Assembly: GCF_000765145.1 (NCBI RefSeq) | Contig: NZ_JMGA01000010.1 | Location: 1-64,000 of the forward strand | Length of the DNA: 64,000 bases | Direction of reading: 5' to 3' | Origin: Desulfosporosinus sp. HMP52 | GTDB taxonomy: Bacteria; Bacillota; Desulfitobacteriia; Desulfitobacteriales; Desulfitobacteriaceae | In this document: positions 1 through 8,017 of the stretch, piece by piece | How positions within the stretch are numbered: the stretch's first letter is position 1 | Layout of the letters: each line of letters begins with the position of its first letter | Notes under the pieces: generated by a model | Told to the model about the DNA's origin: nothing | Database searches by the model: none | What the model saw: only the letters and a program-made list of their open reading frames with translations | Translations under genes and position numbers: made by a program

Positions 1-274
1 GGCGGCTTCGATCCACAGGAGTGAACCTCATCGCATGAAGAGGCGGTAAAGCCTAGAAGGATTGGGTGGGAAGCGGAGCCACTGGTTCACCTCAGGTATT
101 ACCCAAAGGTTTGGCGAAGCTCCCGCCCAATCCAGTAGGCGAGCCTCGGAGTGCTGAGAACGAAGACACTGCTGCAAGAAGGTTTAACCCGTGCGAAGAC
201 AGTGTCTTCGTCGCACGAATTAGCTCGTCTTGCACGGATGTGGACGAAGCCGCCTGACCCTAATGACCTATTTT
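1..274. repeat. Dispersed structured repeat, copy 1
   Basis: The first bases, GGCGGCTTCGATCCACA, pair with TGTGGACGAAGCCGCC ending near 254, so the element is closed by a terminal stem. An inner stem pairs GATTGGGTGGGA (61-72) with TCCCGCCCAATC (121-132) and includes a G-T pair. A further hairpin has arms CGAAGACACTG and CAGTGTCTTCG. The same element recurs near 4705 and 15082. Similarity to copy 3 continues to a TATTTTCA motif near 274. The left edge may extend before the window, since copies 2 and 3 begin with AAGACAG. It lies downstream of obg. It could be a structured RNA or a MITE-like repeat. An open frame across it is not conserved as protein. Confidence 0.75.
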
Positions 275-298
275 CAGCCGTAGCGGCATGGAGTTCTA

Positions 299-1567
299 CT
301 ATACCCAGTCAAAGGTGACCCCGGCGATCTCCACCTTATCTCCTTCATTAATCCCTGCGGCCACCAAGGCAGCATCAATCCCCATAGCCTTTAAGATATT
401 TTGAAAGCGATAAACACTATCCTCTTGATCAAAGAAAGTCATCTTAACATGCTTTTCAATTTCGTCACCTTCAACAATAAAGAGATCGTTTTCTTTGCGA
501 ATTTCGAATCGTTTATCAGATTTAACCTTAGTAACCCTGTGTTCATCCGGCAAAGTGACAATTGTCGGTGCCGAGATATCCGGCAGAACCTTTGCAATGT
601 GATAAATTAAATTCTGTAAACCTTCTCCGGTAGCGGCGGATACTGGGAAAATTTCGTAACGGTCCTTAAGTTCCCCCTTCAACCGTTCCAAATTCTCTTC
701 AGCACCGGGAATATCTATTTTGTTAGCCACAACAATTACGGGCCTCTCGGCTAATGCCGGACTATAAAGTTTTAGCTCATCCTGAATAATCCGCAAATCC
801 TCCAAGGGATCCCTTTCTTCCGAACCGGATATGTCTAAGACATGCAAGATTAACCGGGTTCGCTCAGTATGACGTAAAAATTCATGACCTAAGCCAGCCC
901 CCGTGTGAGCACCCTCAATAAGTCCGGGAATATCAGCCATGACAAAGCTTTCCCCATCCTCAACATCCACAACCCCTAAGTTAGGCACCAAGGTGGTAAA
1001 ATGATAATCCGCAATCTTAGGCTTGGCCGCTGACACTTTAGAAATAATCGTGGATTTCCCCACATTAGGAAACCCAACCAACCCCACGTCGGCCAATAGT
1101 TTCAATTCTAAACGGAGCCAATGTTCTTCCCCGGGTTCGCCATTTTCCGAAAGAGTCGGAGCTTTATTGGTATTGCTCATAAACCGAGCATTACCTCGGC
1201 CACCTCGGCCGCCGGATGCCACAACCACTCGTTGTCCATGCTCGGTGACATCCGCAATAACTTCCCCTGTCCCATCGTCAAAGATCACAGTCCCCACAGG
1301 AATCCTCAAAACTGTATTCTCACCGCTCCTACCACTCATATTTTTAGCCATCCCGTTATCTCCGCGATCAGCCTTATAATGACGGTTATAGCGGAAGTCA
1401 ACCAAGGTTCTTAAGCCCTCATCCCCGACAAAAACCACATTCCCCCCGCGACCGCCGTCTCCACCGCTGGGACCGCCTTCCGGGACATATTTTTCTCGGC
1501 GGAAAGCAACTATACCAGCACCGCCATCTCCGCCTTTAACATAAATCTTCGCACGATCGTAAAACAT
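299..1567 (-). CDS. obg: GTPase Obg/CgtA
   Basis: Essential ribosome-associated GTPase for 50S maturation and stress or sporulation control. The 422 residues have the full three-domain Bacillus layout. A glycine-rich Obg fold covers about 1-158. The G domain has P-loop GFPNVGKS at 165-172, the switch motif DIPGLIEGAHTGAGLGHEFL and the base-specificity motif NKID. A C-terminal OCT domain covers about 345-422. It is the last gene of the rplU-prp-rpmA-spo0B-obg cluster, although a terminator sits between rpmA and the spo0B-like gene. The ATG start at 1567 gives the canonical MFYDRAKIYV beginning. No anomalies. Confidence 0.97.
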   Translation of the reverse strand: MFYDRAKIYVKGGDGGAGIVAFRREKYVPEGGPSGGDGGRGGNVVFVGDEGLRTLVDFRYNRHYKADRGDNGMAKNMSGRSGENTVLRIPVGTVIFDDGTGEVIADVTEHGQRVVVASGGRGGRGNARFMSNTNKAPTLSENGEPGEEHWLRLELKLLADVGLVGFPNVGKSTIISKVSAAKPKIADYHFTTLVPNLGVVDVEDGESFVMADIPGLIEGAHTGAGLGHEFLRHTERTRLILHVLDISGSEERDPLEDLRIIQDELKLYSPALAERPVIVVANKIDIPGAEENLERLKGELKDRYEIFPVSAATGEGLQNLIYHIAKVLPDISAPTIVTLPDEHRVTKVKSDKRFEIRKENDLFIVEGDEIEKHVKMTFFDQEDSVYRFQNILKAMGIDAALVAAGINEGDKVEIAGVTFDWV

Positions 1568-1731
1568 AGACTAATTCTCCTTAATTCGTATATCATTAAA
1601 CCTTGGGCTTAGAATTAAACCCATAGTTTAGTTTCTTCTAATCGCTTCTTCAGCTTCATTTCCACTTAGACAGTAGAGTCTACAGGATAGATTGCCTACT
1701 CCAAATGGTTGTATCCCAGACGTAATTTACT

Positions 1732-2256
1732 TTAACCTAAGGTAATCACTTTGTCACAGAGAATGGTCTCCTCATCAGATAGCATGAACTGACAAGTTAA
1801 CCCTCTCGGTTCATCAAACAGATATATTTCAGCAGTCAAGCCTTTTACCCCGCTAGACTGAATGACGTTGGCCATGCATTCAGTAGTGTACCCGTATAAC
1901 CCTCCTGCATATTCTTCCCGCCAATGATCTTTCCAAAAGTCTTTTTCTTTCATCTCGCTGGGAAAATCAATGGTTGTATCAACTTTAGCTTGCTCAAGAC
2001 GAATTATAAAACCTAAAAGAATCGCCCCTACAGAAGGTTCGGTGATTTGCGCTATCTTCTGCTCTTCCGGCGATATGGGAACAGACTGTTGCATGTAGGT
2101 AAGGGCTTCCGACGGCCGATTAAGCTGCAAATTGCCCATAATCACTTGCCAGTGATTCAGGAAGTCATGCCTCTGAAGGCGATACCAATATAACATTTCT
2201 GACAAAAGAACTTGTTCTACCTCAGACATAGTCATCGTTTTCCTCTCTTCTCTCAT
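1732..2256 (-). CDS. spo0B: Spo0B-like sporulation phosphotransferase
   Basis: Probable Spo0B-type protein of 174 residues. The N-terminal helical hairpin carries RHDFLNHWQVIMGNLQL, in which the His of the HD pair (residue 30 from this start) sits where Spo0B is phosphorylated in the Spo0F-Spo0B-Spo0A relay. The C-terminal half is a weak, degenerate kinase-like domain with no recognisable ATP-binding N/G boxes, as expected for Spo0B. Its place between rpmA and obg matches Bacillus subtilis. Two starts are possible, ATG at 2256 or ATG at 2235 (MTMSEVEQ), both with modest ribosome-binding sites. Clostridia generally lack a full phosphorelay, so its partner is uncertain. Confidence 0.8.
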   Translation of the reverse strand: MREERKTMTMSEVEQVLLSEMLYWYRLQRHDFLNHWQVIMGNLQLNRPSEALTYMQQSVPISPEEQKIAQITEPSVGAILLGFIIRLEQAKVDTTIDFPSEMKEKDFWKDHWREEYAGGLYGYTTECMANVIQSSGVKGLTAEIYLFDEPRGLTCQFMLSDEETILCDKVITLG

Positions 2257-2403
2257 ATTTAAGGTCCTCTAAACTATAACCAAAGAAAAATATGTAATAA
2301 AAAGTAGAGCTCGAACTAATCCTAACTGTACATACAACGAACTATATAGTCACAATGTTCTCAATATACTGGATCGCCTAGGCATATATTCTAAACTATA
2401 CAC

Positions 2404-2430
2404 GAAAAACCCCTGGGGATTTCCCAGGGG
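2404..2430 (-). terminator. Rho-independent terminator after rpmA
   Basis: On the minus strand CCCCTGGG and CCCAGGGG form a GC-rich hairpin with a 4-5 base loop followed by TTTTT. It ends the rplU-prp-rpmA transcript before the spo0B-like gene. Confidence 0.85.
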
Positions 2431-2446
2431 TAACGTTTGAGACAGC

Positions 2447-2755
2447 TTATTGGGCGATAGCCACCGGCATTTTCGGGCGCTCGGCATAAACGCTTACTTG
2501 TTTGTGAGTACGATCTTTATGTTCGAATTTAACATAACCATCGATTAAAGCAAACAAGGTGTCATCTTTACCCAGACCACAGTTTTTAGCGGGATGAAAC
2601 TTCGTTCCACGTTGACGTACGATAATCGTACCAGCTTTAACGAATTGTCCGTCACCACGTTTTAAGCCCAGACGTTGAGCATTACTATCCCGACCGTTTC
2701 GCGAACTACCTACCCCTTTTTTATGGGCAAATAATTGCAGGTTCATTTTTAGCAT
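2447..2755 (-). CDS. rpmA: 50S ribosomal protein L27 with Prp-cleavable leader
   Basis: Ribosomal protein L27, 102 residues, whose N-terminus reaches the peptidyl-transferase centre. The start is taken as ATG at 2755, giving [17 protein letters not shown] strong AAGGAGGT lies about 8 bases upstream. The GTG at 2764 lies inside that Shine-Dalgarno and is rejected. The short NLQLFA segment before HKKG is the Firmicutes leader removed by the cysteine protease Prp, which is encoded immediately upstream and overlaps the ribosome-binding site. The rest has the usual L27 core ([31 protein letters not shown]-like). Confidence 0.97.
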   Translation of the reverse strand: MLKMNLQLFAHKKGVGSSRNGRDSNAQRLGLKRGDGQFVKAGTIIVRQRGTKFHPAKNCGLGKDDTLFALIDGYVKFEHKDRTHKQVSVYAERPKMPVAIAQ

Positions 2756-3087
2756 GGAGTCCACCTCCTTCGATCAATTAATATATACTTTTCACTATAA
2801 TCAGCTTGTATTTGTTCAATACCTAACACCATCGTCTGCAAAATCAGCTGTGCTTTCTCTAAATCCTGCTCAGCCTCTCCTATAAGCTGACAAAAGATAT
2901 ATCCATCCCTCGCCTCTACTTTAGGAGCAACCGTCAAGAAACGTTCCAGCCCATTGACAGCCGCGATACTCAGTGCAGAAACCCCTGCACAAATAATATC
3001 CTGACCTTCTTCTGCATACCCGGCATGTCCGGACAACTCGAATTCTCGAATCTGCCCTTGGTCATTCTCCCACACTACTAGGCGAAT
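2749..3087 (-). CDS. prp: Ribosomal-processing cysteine protease Prp
   Basis: Prp (YsxB/DUF464) removes the N-terminal extension of L27. The catalytic pair is visible: His in [13 protein letters not shown] and Cys in [11 protein letters not shown]. The gene lies between L21 and L27, as usual. The start is unusual. The family normally begins at the first strand ([11 protein letters not shown]), but no ATG, GTG or TTG precedes that segment outside rplU. An ATT at 3087, about 10 bases after AAGGG and just past the rplU stop (3101), is the best fit. GTG at 3075 would remove the first strand. A long upstream extension overlapping rplU is unlikely. About 112 residues; function sure, start uncertain. 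Confidence 0.85.
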   Translation of the reverse strand: MRLVVWENDQGQIREFELSGHAGYAEEGQDIICAGVSALSIAAVNGLERFLTVAPKVEARDGYIFCQLIGEAEQDLEKAQLILQTMVLGIEQIQADYSEKYILIDRRRWTPC

Positions 3088-3100
3088 ACCGTCTTGACCC

Positions 3101-3412
3101 TTACGCTTGGAGTGCCTCGACGACAACTTTCGTGTAGGGTTGACGATGCCCTTGTTTGCGTCGATAGTTTTTCTTGGCTTTGTATTTGAAGACAATAATC
3201 TTCTCCCCTTTACCGTGCTCCACAACCTTCAGCACTGCTGTAGCACCTGCTACAACTGGGGTACCAACACTCACCGAACCGTCTTTTTCTACGAGGAGAA
3301 CCTGATCAATCGTTACGGCATCTCCAACATTAGCATCCAATTTTTCAACGTAAATAACGTCGCCTTCTTGAACACGGAACTGCTTACCACCTGTTTCAAT
3401 AACTGCGTACAT
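3101..3412 (-). CDS. rplU: 50S ribosomal protein L21
   Basis: Ribosomal protein L21, 103 residues, starting [18 protein letters not shown] and ending in the basic, rRNA-binding C-terminus ([19 protein letters not shown]). It is an early assembly protein of the 50S subunit. It is first in the rplU-prp-rpmA transcript, with GGGAGGTG as ribosome-binding site. A promoter-like pair lies near 3524-3553, and the leader between may be autoregulatory. Full length with no anomalies. Confidence 0.97.
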   Translation of the reverse strand: MYAVIETGGKQFRVQEGDVIYVEKLDANVGDAVTIDQVLLVEKDGSVSVGTPVVAGATAVLKVVEHGKGEKIIVFKYKAKKNYRRKQGHRQPYTKVVVEALQA

Positions 3413-3520
3413 TTTTGTTACACCTCCCGTTACCCTAGACTCGCCGTTGCAGGTCGATTTCAGTAAAGAAACCCGTTAATACCTGATTAGAGCGGTTGCG
3501 GTGAGAAGTCACCACATTTA
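3413..3520 (-). promoter_or_regulatory. Candidate L21 leader (5' UTR of rplU)
   Basis: About 105 bases lie between the predicted start of transcription and rplU. The minus strand has GC-rich blocks (ACCGCAACCGCTC and CTGCAACGGCGAGTCTAGG) just before the ribosome-binding site. Firmicutes rplU operons are known to carry an autoregulatory L21 leader in this position. The match is by position and general look only. Confidence 0.4.
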
Positions 3521-3523
3521 GAT

Positions 3524-3553
3524 ATTTTAGCATTTAAGCACGAGAGTTGTCAA
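3524..3553 (-). promoter_or_regulatory. SigA-type promoter for rplU
   Basis: On the minus strand a perfect TTGACA (3548-3553) is followed after 18 bases by TAAAAT (3524-3529). It points toward rplU and would give a leader of about 105 nt. Confidence 0.65.
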
Positions 3554-3821
3554 CTACTTAATAGTAAAGGATCTAATTACCTAGACCTCCGGTTTATCTA
3601 CGGCATAATTATCGGAACATTTTTACATTATTGTAACAATAGAACGAACTAGGGTAACAGTAGCATAATAACTTCTGTATATATGCACTCTTCTGCCGAA
3701 AATATTGGTATTTGAAGGTTAAATTCCCCCTTTAAGCAGGTCTCGTCCAATGCCAATTTAAAGGAATAAGATTATTTCTGGAGAATACTATAATACCATA
3801 AATTGTAAGGAGTTGAGTGAT

Positions 3822-3944
3822 ATGCCCTGGAAGCAATACAAATCTTCCTCGTTCCATTTGCCGACACGTCAAGAACTTATAATTGTTGCGGCTTCTAGCG
3901 CCATCTGTGTTATCATAATTGCCTTTTTTCTTCTAACAACCTAA
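3822..3944 (+). CDS. Small single-pass membrane protein, 40 residues
   Basis: A short open frame not matched to any family I recognise. The ribosome-binding site AAGGAG lies 9 bases before the ATG. The protein starts MPWKQYKSSSFHLPTRQE, a polar basic head. One strongly hydrophobic helix (LIIVAASSAICVIIIAFFLL) follows, ending in TT. It stands alone between divergent rplU and the next minus-strand gene. The good ribosome-binding site and the clean head-plus-helix design argue that it is translated. Inside-to-outside topology would follow from the basic N-terminus. Confidence 0.6.
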   Translation: MPWKQYKSSSFHLPTRQELIIVAASSAICVIIIAFFLLTT

Positions 3945-4055
3945 CCAAATAGGATTTCCATTACTTTACCCTATAAAGAAATATATTTTTGGCCTATCAT
4001 CTCTCTTAGTGCTAATAATATATTTTACAACCAATAAATTTATCTTACTACTATA

Positions 4056-4448
4056 CTATAAGCGCCTTTTTAGCTTCTTTAGCCCATAAACCCCAACTAC
4101 GATTACCAGATAAATCCCAAAGGCAACCAGAAAGCCCCATAAACCTTCTACGATATCTTGAAATTCCATATTACCACGCCCGGTAACCTTTTGCCCAATC
4201 TCGATGGCAAAAACAAGCACCACCAATACCGTAAAGGTATAGATAAAGGAAATCGCCGTTAAACTATACTTAACAAGATACTTGAAAAGCTTATGTACAA
4301 CGAGAAACAGCAGGATCCCAATAATTCCTATCACCAAAAAATGCAGCTGTTTATCGTTAACTTTAAACCCCATAAACTTTGTCAGCGAGATTAACGTATC
4401 GTGGAAATAATTCATGATGCTGGTAATAAATTTTAAAGCGTTACCCAT
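4056..4448 (-). CDS. Integral membrane protein, possibly VanZ-like
   Basis: A 130-residue membrane protein with about four hydrophobic segments, the last followed by a basic LKKLKRRL tail. The segment FAIEIGQKVTGRGNMEFQDIV, an acidic residue in a helix followed by a polar loop and another helix, resembles the VanZ-like fold (FEIIQ...R..DIxD). The family call is tentative. The start is ATG at 4448 with GGGGGAA 7-8 bases upstream. A TTG at 4463 lies in that ribosome-binding site and is rejected. Monocistronic, no informative neighbours. Confidence 0.65.
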   Translation of the reverse strand: MGNALKFITSIMNYFHDTLISLTKFMGFKVNDKQLHFLVIGIIGILLFLVVHKLFKYLVKYSLTAISFIYTFTVLVVLVFAIEIGQKVTGRGNMEFQDIVEGLWGFLVAFGIYLVIVVGVYGLKKLKRRL

Positions 4449-4704
4449 TATTGATTCCCCCAAGATCTTAACTAACCTGAATTAACAACCATTCTTAAGC
4501 AAAGCATTCTTTAACAGTCTATGCAGCTAAACAGCCTTAAGCTCCTTACTGGAGCTTATTTTTATGCCTTTAGCCCTTGTTCACCATTAGCGTGCCGCTT
4601 AGCGGCTCGCATCACTATCTATTATACCATCTTTTGGATAATTCTAAGGTCTTTAGTACTATACTCTAAAAAAACTCCAAAACACTCTTAAGCATAATAG
4701 ACCT

Positions 4705-4800
4705 AAAGACAGGGCGGCTTCGATTCACAGAAGTGAACCCATTGCATGGAAGGCGGTAAGGCCTACAAAGCTTGGGTGGGAAGCGAGCCACAGGTCCCCT
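4705..4800. repeat. Dispersed structured repeat, copy 2 (5' part only)
   Basis: Begins AAGACAGGGCGGCTTCGAT like copy 3 and runs through the GCTTGGGTGGGAAGCGAGCCAC segment. It stops near GGTCCCC, so the 3' half, including the partner strands of both stems, is missing. A truncated copy between a membrane protein gene and putP. Confidence 0.7.
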
Positions 4801-4944
4801 CTCGCATGAAAGGACTACTCTCTAATCTTTTTCGTAAGTAGCGAGCATAATACTTCAGATGTCTTTTTCCGCCTATCACTTATATGGTACAATAACCTAG
4901 CCCAAAGCAAAATCTATTCAGCATAATTAAGGGGGAGAATCAGC

Positions 4945-6408
4945 TTGGAATCATTAATCGCCATTATTATTTACATGCTAGGAATGTTAGGGATTGGTTA
5001 CTACTCCTACAGAAAAACCACAGATCTATCAGATTACATGCTGGGAGGACGAAATCTTGGCCCTGCGGTAACGGCTTTAAGCGCCGGGGCCTCGGATATG
5101 AGCGGTTGGCTGATGTTAGGACTTCCCGGCGCAATGTTTGCCCAAGGAATCAGCGCCTCCTGGATCGTCATTGGCCTCACCCTGGGAGCCTATCTGAATT
5201 GGCTTTATGTTGCTCCTCGTCTGCGCACCTATACTGAACTAGCCAATAATTCTATCACAATCCCGGCCTTTATCGGTAATCGATTTGAAGACAGCTCCAG
5301 AATCCTCAGACTGGTGTCAGGCTTTGTCATTATTGTCTTTTTTACCTTTTATGTATCTTCCGGCCTTGTATCCGGTGCAGTTCTATTTCAAAACTCTTTT
5401 AACGTTGATTACCATGCCGGACTATGGGTTGTGGGAGGAGTCGTTGTAGCTTATACCCTATTCGGCGGTTTCTTAGCCGTCAGTATCACTGACTTTGTCC
5501 AAGGCCTCATTATGGTCACCACCCTGGTCATGGTTCCGCTGATTACAATTCAAGCATCCGGAGGATTCCAGACATCCATCAATACCATTCATAGCCTTAA
5601 TCCAGCCTACCTAGACTTCTTCAAAGGTACAACAGTCCTGGGAATAATCTCCCTCTTCGGGTGGGGATTAGGCTATTTCGGGCAGCCCCATATCATTATT
5701 CGTTTCATGGCTATCTCTTCCATCAAGGAACTGGTCAAGGCACGCCGTATTGGGATGACTTGGATGATCTTCTCAGTGGTTGGTGCCATGTTTACCGGAC
5801 TAATAGGAATTGCTTATTTTGCTAACCAGGGCATAACTCTGGCAGATCCTGAAACTGTTTTTCTCGAACTAGGTAAGTTACTTTTTCATCCAATCATCAC
5901 TGGGTTCCTGCTGGCTGCCATCTTAGCAGCCATCATGAGCACTATTTCTTCTCAGCTCCTGGTTACCTCAAGTTCCTTAACAGAAGATTTATATGGCCTG
6001 TTTCGACGTAATGCCTCGGATAAAGAATTGGTCTTAGTGGGTCGTCTTTGTGTCTTGATGGTTGCTGTTGTCGCCATACTGATAGCCTATCAGCGTAATG
6101 AAACAATTCTAAACTTAGTCGGTTACGCCTGGGCAGGCTTCGGTGCATCCTTTGGACCGGTCATCATCTTAAGCCTATATTGGAAACGAATGAACAAATG
6201 GGGTGCTTTAGCCGGCATGATCGCCGGTTCCGGCACAGTCATTCTTTGGACCCGCTTCCCCTTCCTAAAAAACGCCCTCTATGAATTAGTACCGGGATTT
6301 TTCGCTTGTCTAGTTGCTATTGTTCTAGTCAGTTTGCTGACGGGAAAACCCTCTGCTAAGATGGAATCCGAGTTCGAGCTTTGTAAGCAAAATACGGATT
6401 TGTCTTAG
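4945..6408 (+). CDS. putP: Sodium/solute symporter, PutP-like
   Basis: Sodium:solute symporter family protein of 487 residues with about 13 membrane helices, closest in pattern to the sodium/proline symporter PutP. Family features include GYYSYRKTTDLSDYMLGGRNLG near the N-terminus, GASDMSGWLMLGLPGA, a central GWGLGYFGQPHIIIRFMA and SSQLLVTSSSLTEDLY in the later helices. The start is TTG with GGGGGAG 8 bases upstream. It is a single gene ending in a strong hairpin. Proline is the likely substrate, but related SSF members take other solutes. Confidence 0.88.
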   Translation: MESLIAIIIYMLGMLGIGYYSYRKTTDLSDYMLGGRNLGPAVTALSAGASDMSGWLMLGLPGAMFAQGISASWIVIGLTLGAYLNWLYVAPRLRTYTELANNSITIPAFIGNRFEDSSRILRLVSGFVIIVFFTFYVSSGLVSGAVLFQNSFNVDYHAGLWVVGGVVVAYTLFGGFLAVSITDFVQGLIMVTTLVMVPLITIQASGGFQTSINTIHSLNPAYLDFFKGTTVLGIISLFGWGLGYFGQPHIIIRFMAISSIKELVKARRIGMTWMIFSVVGAMFTGLIGIAYFANQGITLADPETVFLELGKLLFHPIITGFLLAAILAAIMSTISSQLLVTSSSLTEDLYGLFRRNASDKELVLVGRLCVLMVAVVAILIAYQRNETILNLVGYAWAGFGASFGPVIILSLYWKRMNKWGALAGMIAGSGTVILWTRFPFLKNALYELVPGFFACLVAIVLVSLLTGKPSAKMESEFELCKQNTDLS

Positions 6409-6480
6409 ATTAAGCAACATAGTTACACGCTGTCATTCTTTAATCTCTAAAGCAACCAGAGACATCCTTAAACAAAACTT

Positions 6481-6524
6481 AGGACGGTTAATTAGTTCCT
6501 ATAACGGAACTGATTAACCGTCCT
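6481..6524. terminator. Bidirectional terminator between putP and a convergent gene
   Basis: AGGACGGTTAAT and ATTAACCGTCCT plus inner AGTTCC/GGAACT form a long stem. T-rich tracts lie on both sides, serving putP (+) and, in reverse, the region after the secreted protein gene. Confidence 0.75.
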
Positions 6525-6546
6525 AACCTTTTAATGGGTTATCTCT

Positions 6547-7494
6547 CTACTTCTTCCCAAACACAATCTCCAGCTTATTAAGCTCACCCTTTGGCTGATC
6601 CCCGGTGATCACCAGATCGGCTTCAACGACAAAGTTCCCATGAGAGTTCTGAATAGCCCCTTCCAGATTCCACTTTGTCCAGTTCGTATCACCAATTAGA
6701 ACCGTATCACCCAGACTCTTGCCATTAACTTTAATGTTCTCCAGTTTCACCACTGAGTCAGATTCACGGTTCAAAAGCATCAATTGAATAGCATCGAAGT
6801 CGGCATCCTTCAAAGTATTATACTCTGCCAGATACTCATATTCAGCATTCAATTCAACCCAAACCTTCCCGTCTTCTGAATCATAGCCGAAACGCACCTT
6901 ATTTCTCTGTTCCCAGTCTCCAAGGGGGTTCTCATCCTCTGTCGTGGTACCACGATAGAAATCTATCTGAGTACGGTTGGTTGTACCCAGTTTCTCCTGG
7001 GCATTGGTCAGATAGACTTCCGCCCCGCTAGCTTGGTTATTAAAGTTCAAAAATCTAACTGCACCATAGGTTGTCTCTAGCGCTTTGTTTGTAGTATTTA
7101 GATGTAGGGACTTAGTTTCGTCAACCTCGTCAACCTCTTCCAGACTCTCAATAGAATAATTTAAACGTTTTACGATATTCCCCCCGCGATTGATGACATT
7201 AATGATGACCGTATCTCCATTGGCTAAGTTCCCGTTATCTTCCCCGCTTGCCAATACGTAATCAAAGACCGGGTTATTATCAATAATCTTAATAACCTGG
7301 CCCTCTTCATTATTTCCTTGCAGCTCAACCTTGAACCGACTCCACTTAGCATTCATTTGGGAACTTTGATAATGTTTATTCTCATGATTCTTCATCTTTG
7401 CTAAGTCATCCAATCCTTTGGCCTGTACTGCTCCAGGCAATGCTAACAAGGAAACTAAGGCAAGGGGTACTATTCTGGAAATAACTTTTTTCAC
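6547..7494 (-). CDS. Secreted protein of unknown function
   Basis: A 315-residue protein with a clear signal peptide (MKKVISRIVPLALVSLLALPGAVQA, cleavage after AQA). The mature part is acidic and rich in alternating hydrophobic/polar strands, for example NTTNKALETTYGAVRFLNF and DSVVKLENIKVNGKSLGD, suggesting a beta-sandwich in about two modules. Cysteines, a sorting motif and recognisable catalytic residues are absent. It may be an exported wall or matrix protein. No family recognised. The gene stands alone, convergent with putP. Confidence 0.7.
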   Translation of the reverse strand: MKKVISRIVPLALVSLLALPGAVQAKGLDDLAKMKNHENKHYQSSQMNAKWSRFKVELQGNNEEGQVIKIIDNNPVFDYVLASGEDNGNLANGDTVIINVINRGGNIVKRLNYSIESLEEVDEVDETKSLHLNTTNKALETTYGAVRFLNFNNQASGAEVYLTNAQEKLGTTNRTQIDFYRGTTTEDENPLGDWEQRNKVRFGYDSEDGKVWVELNAEYEYLAEYNTLKDADFDAIQLMLLNRESDSVVKLENIKVNGKSLGDTVLIGDTNWTKWNLEGAIQNSHGNFVVEADLVITGDQPKGELNKLEIVFGKK

Positions 7495-7678
7495 GTACTA
7501 TACCTCCCTTAAAATCTTACGAGGCGGGATCTAAAGGATTAAGCCTCTTAGTAAGTATTTCGAACTTCGCCGACTGTTTTAAGGGGGGTATCATGATTTT
7601 ATTTCCATTAAAAACCAAGACATTACGACTTTAAGACCTATACTTTCCTTCAATAACTTAAAATACATTGTACACCAA

Positions 7679-7897
7679 CTAAATTCCACTAATATCTTCA
7701 GGGGATATCTCGAGATTAACGTTCGATTGATCACTTGTACCATAAATTGAAATCATGTAGCCGGATTCCAGGTCACTGTTGATCCCCTTCTGGGTGATAC
7801 CTTTCTAGACTGTCTGGATGAATTCTGGCTTTGAGAGATAAGTACGCTGACTAAAGGATAAATCCTTTAACCGTGTAACCGAATAACCGGATGGCTC
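7679..7897 (-). pseudogene. Remnant of an unknown gene (73 codons, one internal stop)
   Basis: The minus strand reads PSGYSVTRLKDLSFSQRTY, then SKPEFIQTV, a TAG stop, KGITQKGINSDLESGYMISI and YGTSDQSNVNLEISPEDISG, ending in I and a TAG stop. The composition on both sides of the internal stop looks like real protein. There is no start codon or ribosome-binding site, and the frame is closed by TAG a few bases upstream (7898-7900). A C-terminal gene fragment is the simplest reading. No family recognised. Confidence 0.45.
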
Positions 7898-7905
7898 CTA
7901 AGATA

Positions 7906-7940
7906 CTTAAATCCCCCAACCTATAATTGGGGGATTTAAG
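7906..7940 (-). terminator. Terminator after the DUF5667-type gene
   Basis: CTTAAATCCCCCAA and TTGGGGGATTTAAG form a near-perfect stem around a short loop, 80 bases downstream of the minus-strand gene ending at 8018. Confidence 0.65.
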
Positions 7941-8017
7941 CGTTCCTTGTTTAGTTCGTTAAGATCCTTCTTAGTTATCTCAGCACAATACTCTCACCAC
8001 TATAAGTGGGTGGAGGT

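Noticed and set aside
66-257. Open frame of 63 codons inside repeat copy 1, and a similar one in copy 3
   Set aside because: The frames do not give matching protein across copies; changes follow stems rather than codons.
1023-1414. Plus-strand open frames across obg
   Set aside because: Shadows of a highly conserved minus-strand gene, with no ribosome-binding sites.
7679-7940. Possible cyclic-di-GMP or other riboswitch before the secreted protein gene
   Set aside because: None of the conserved riboswitch cores could be found; the sequence reads better as a gene fragment.
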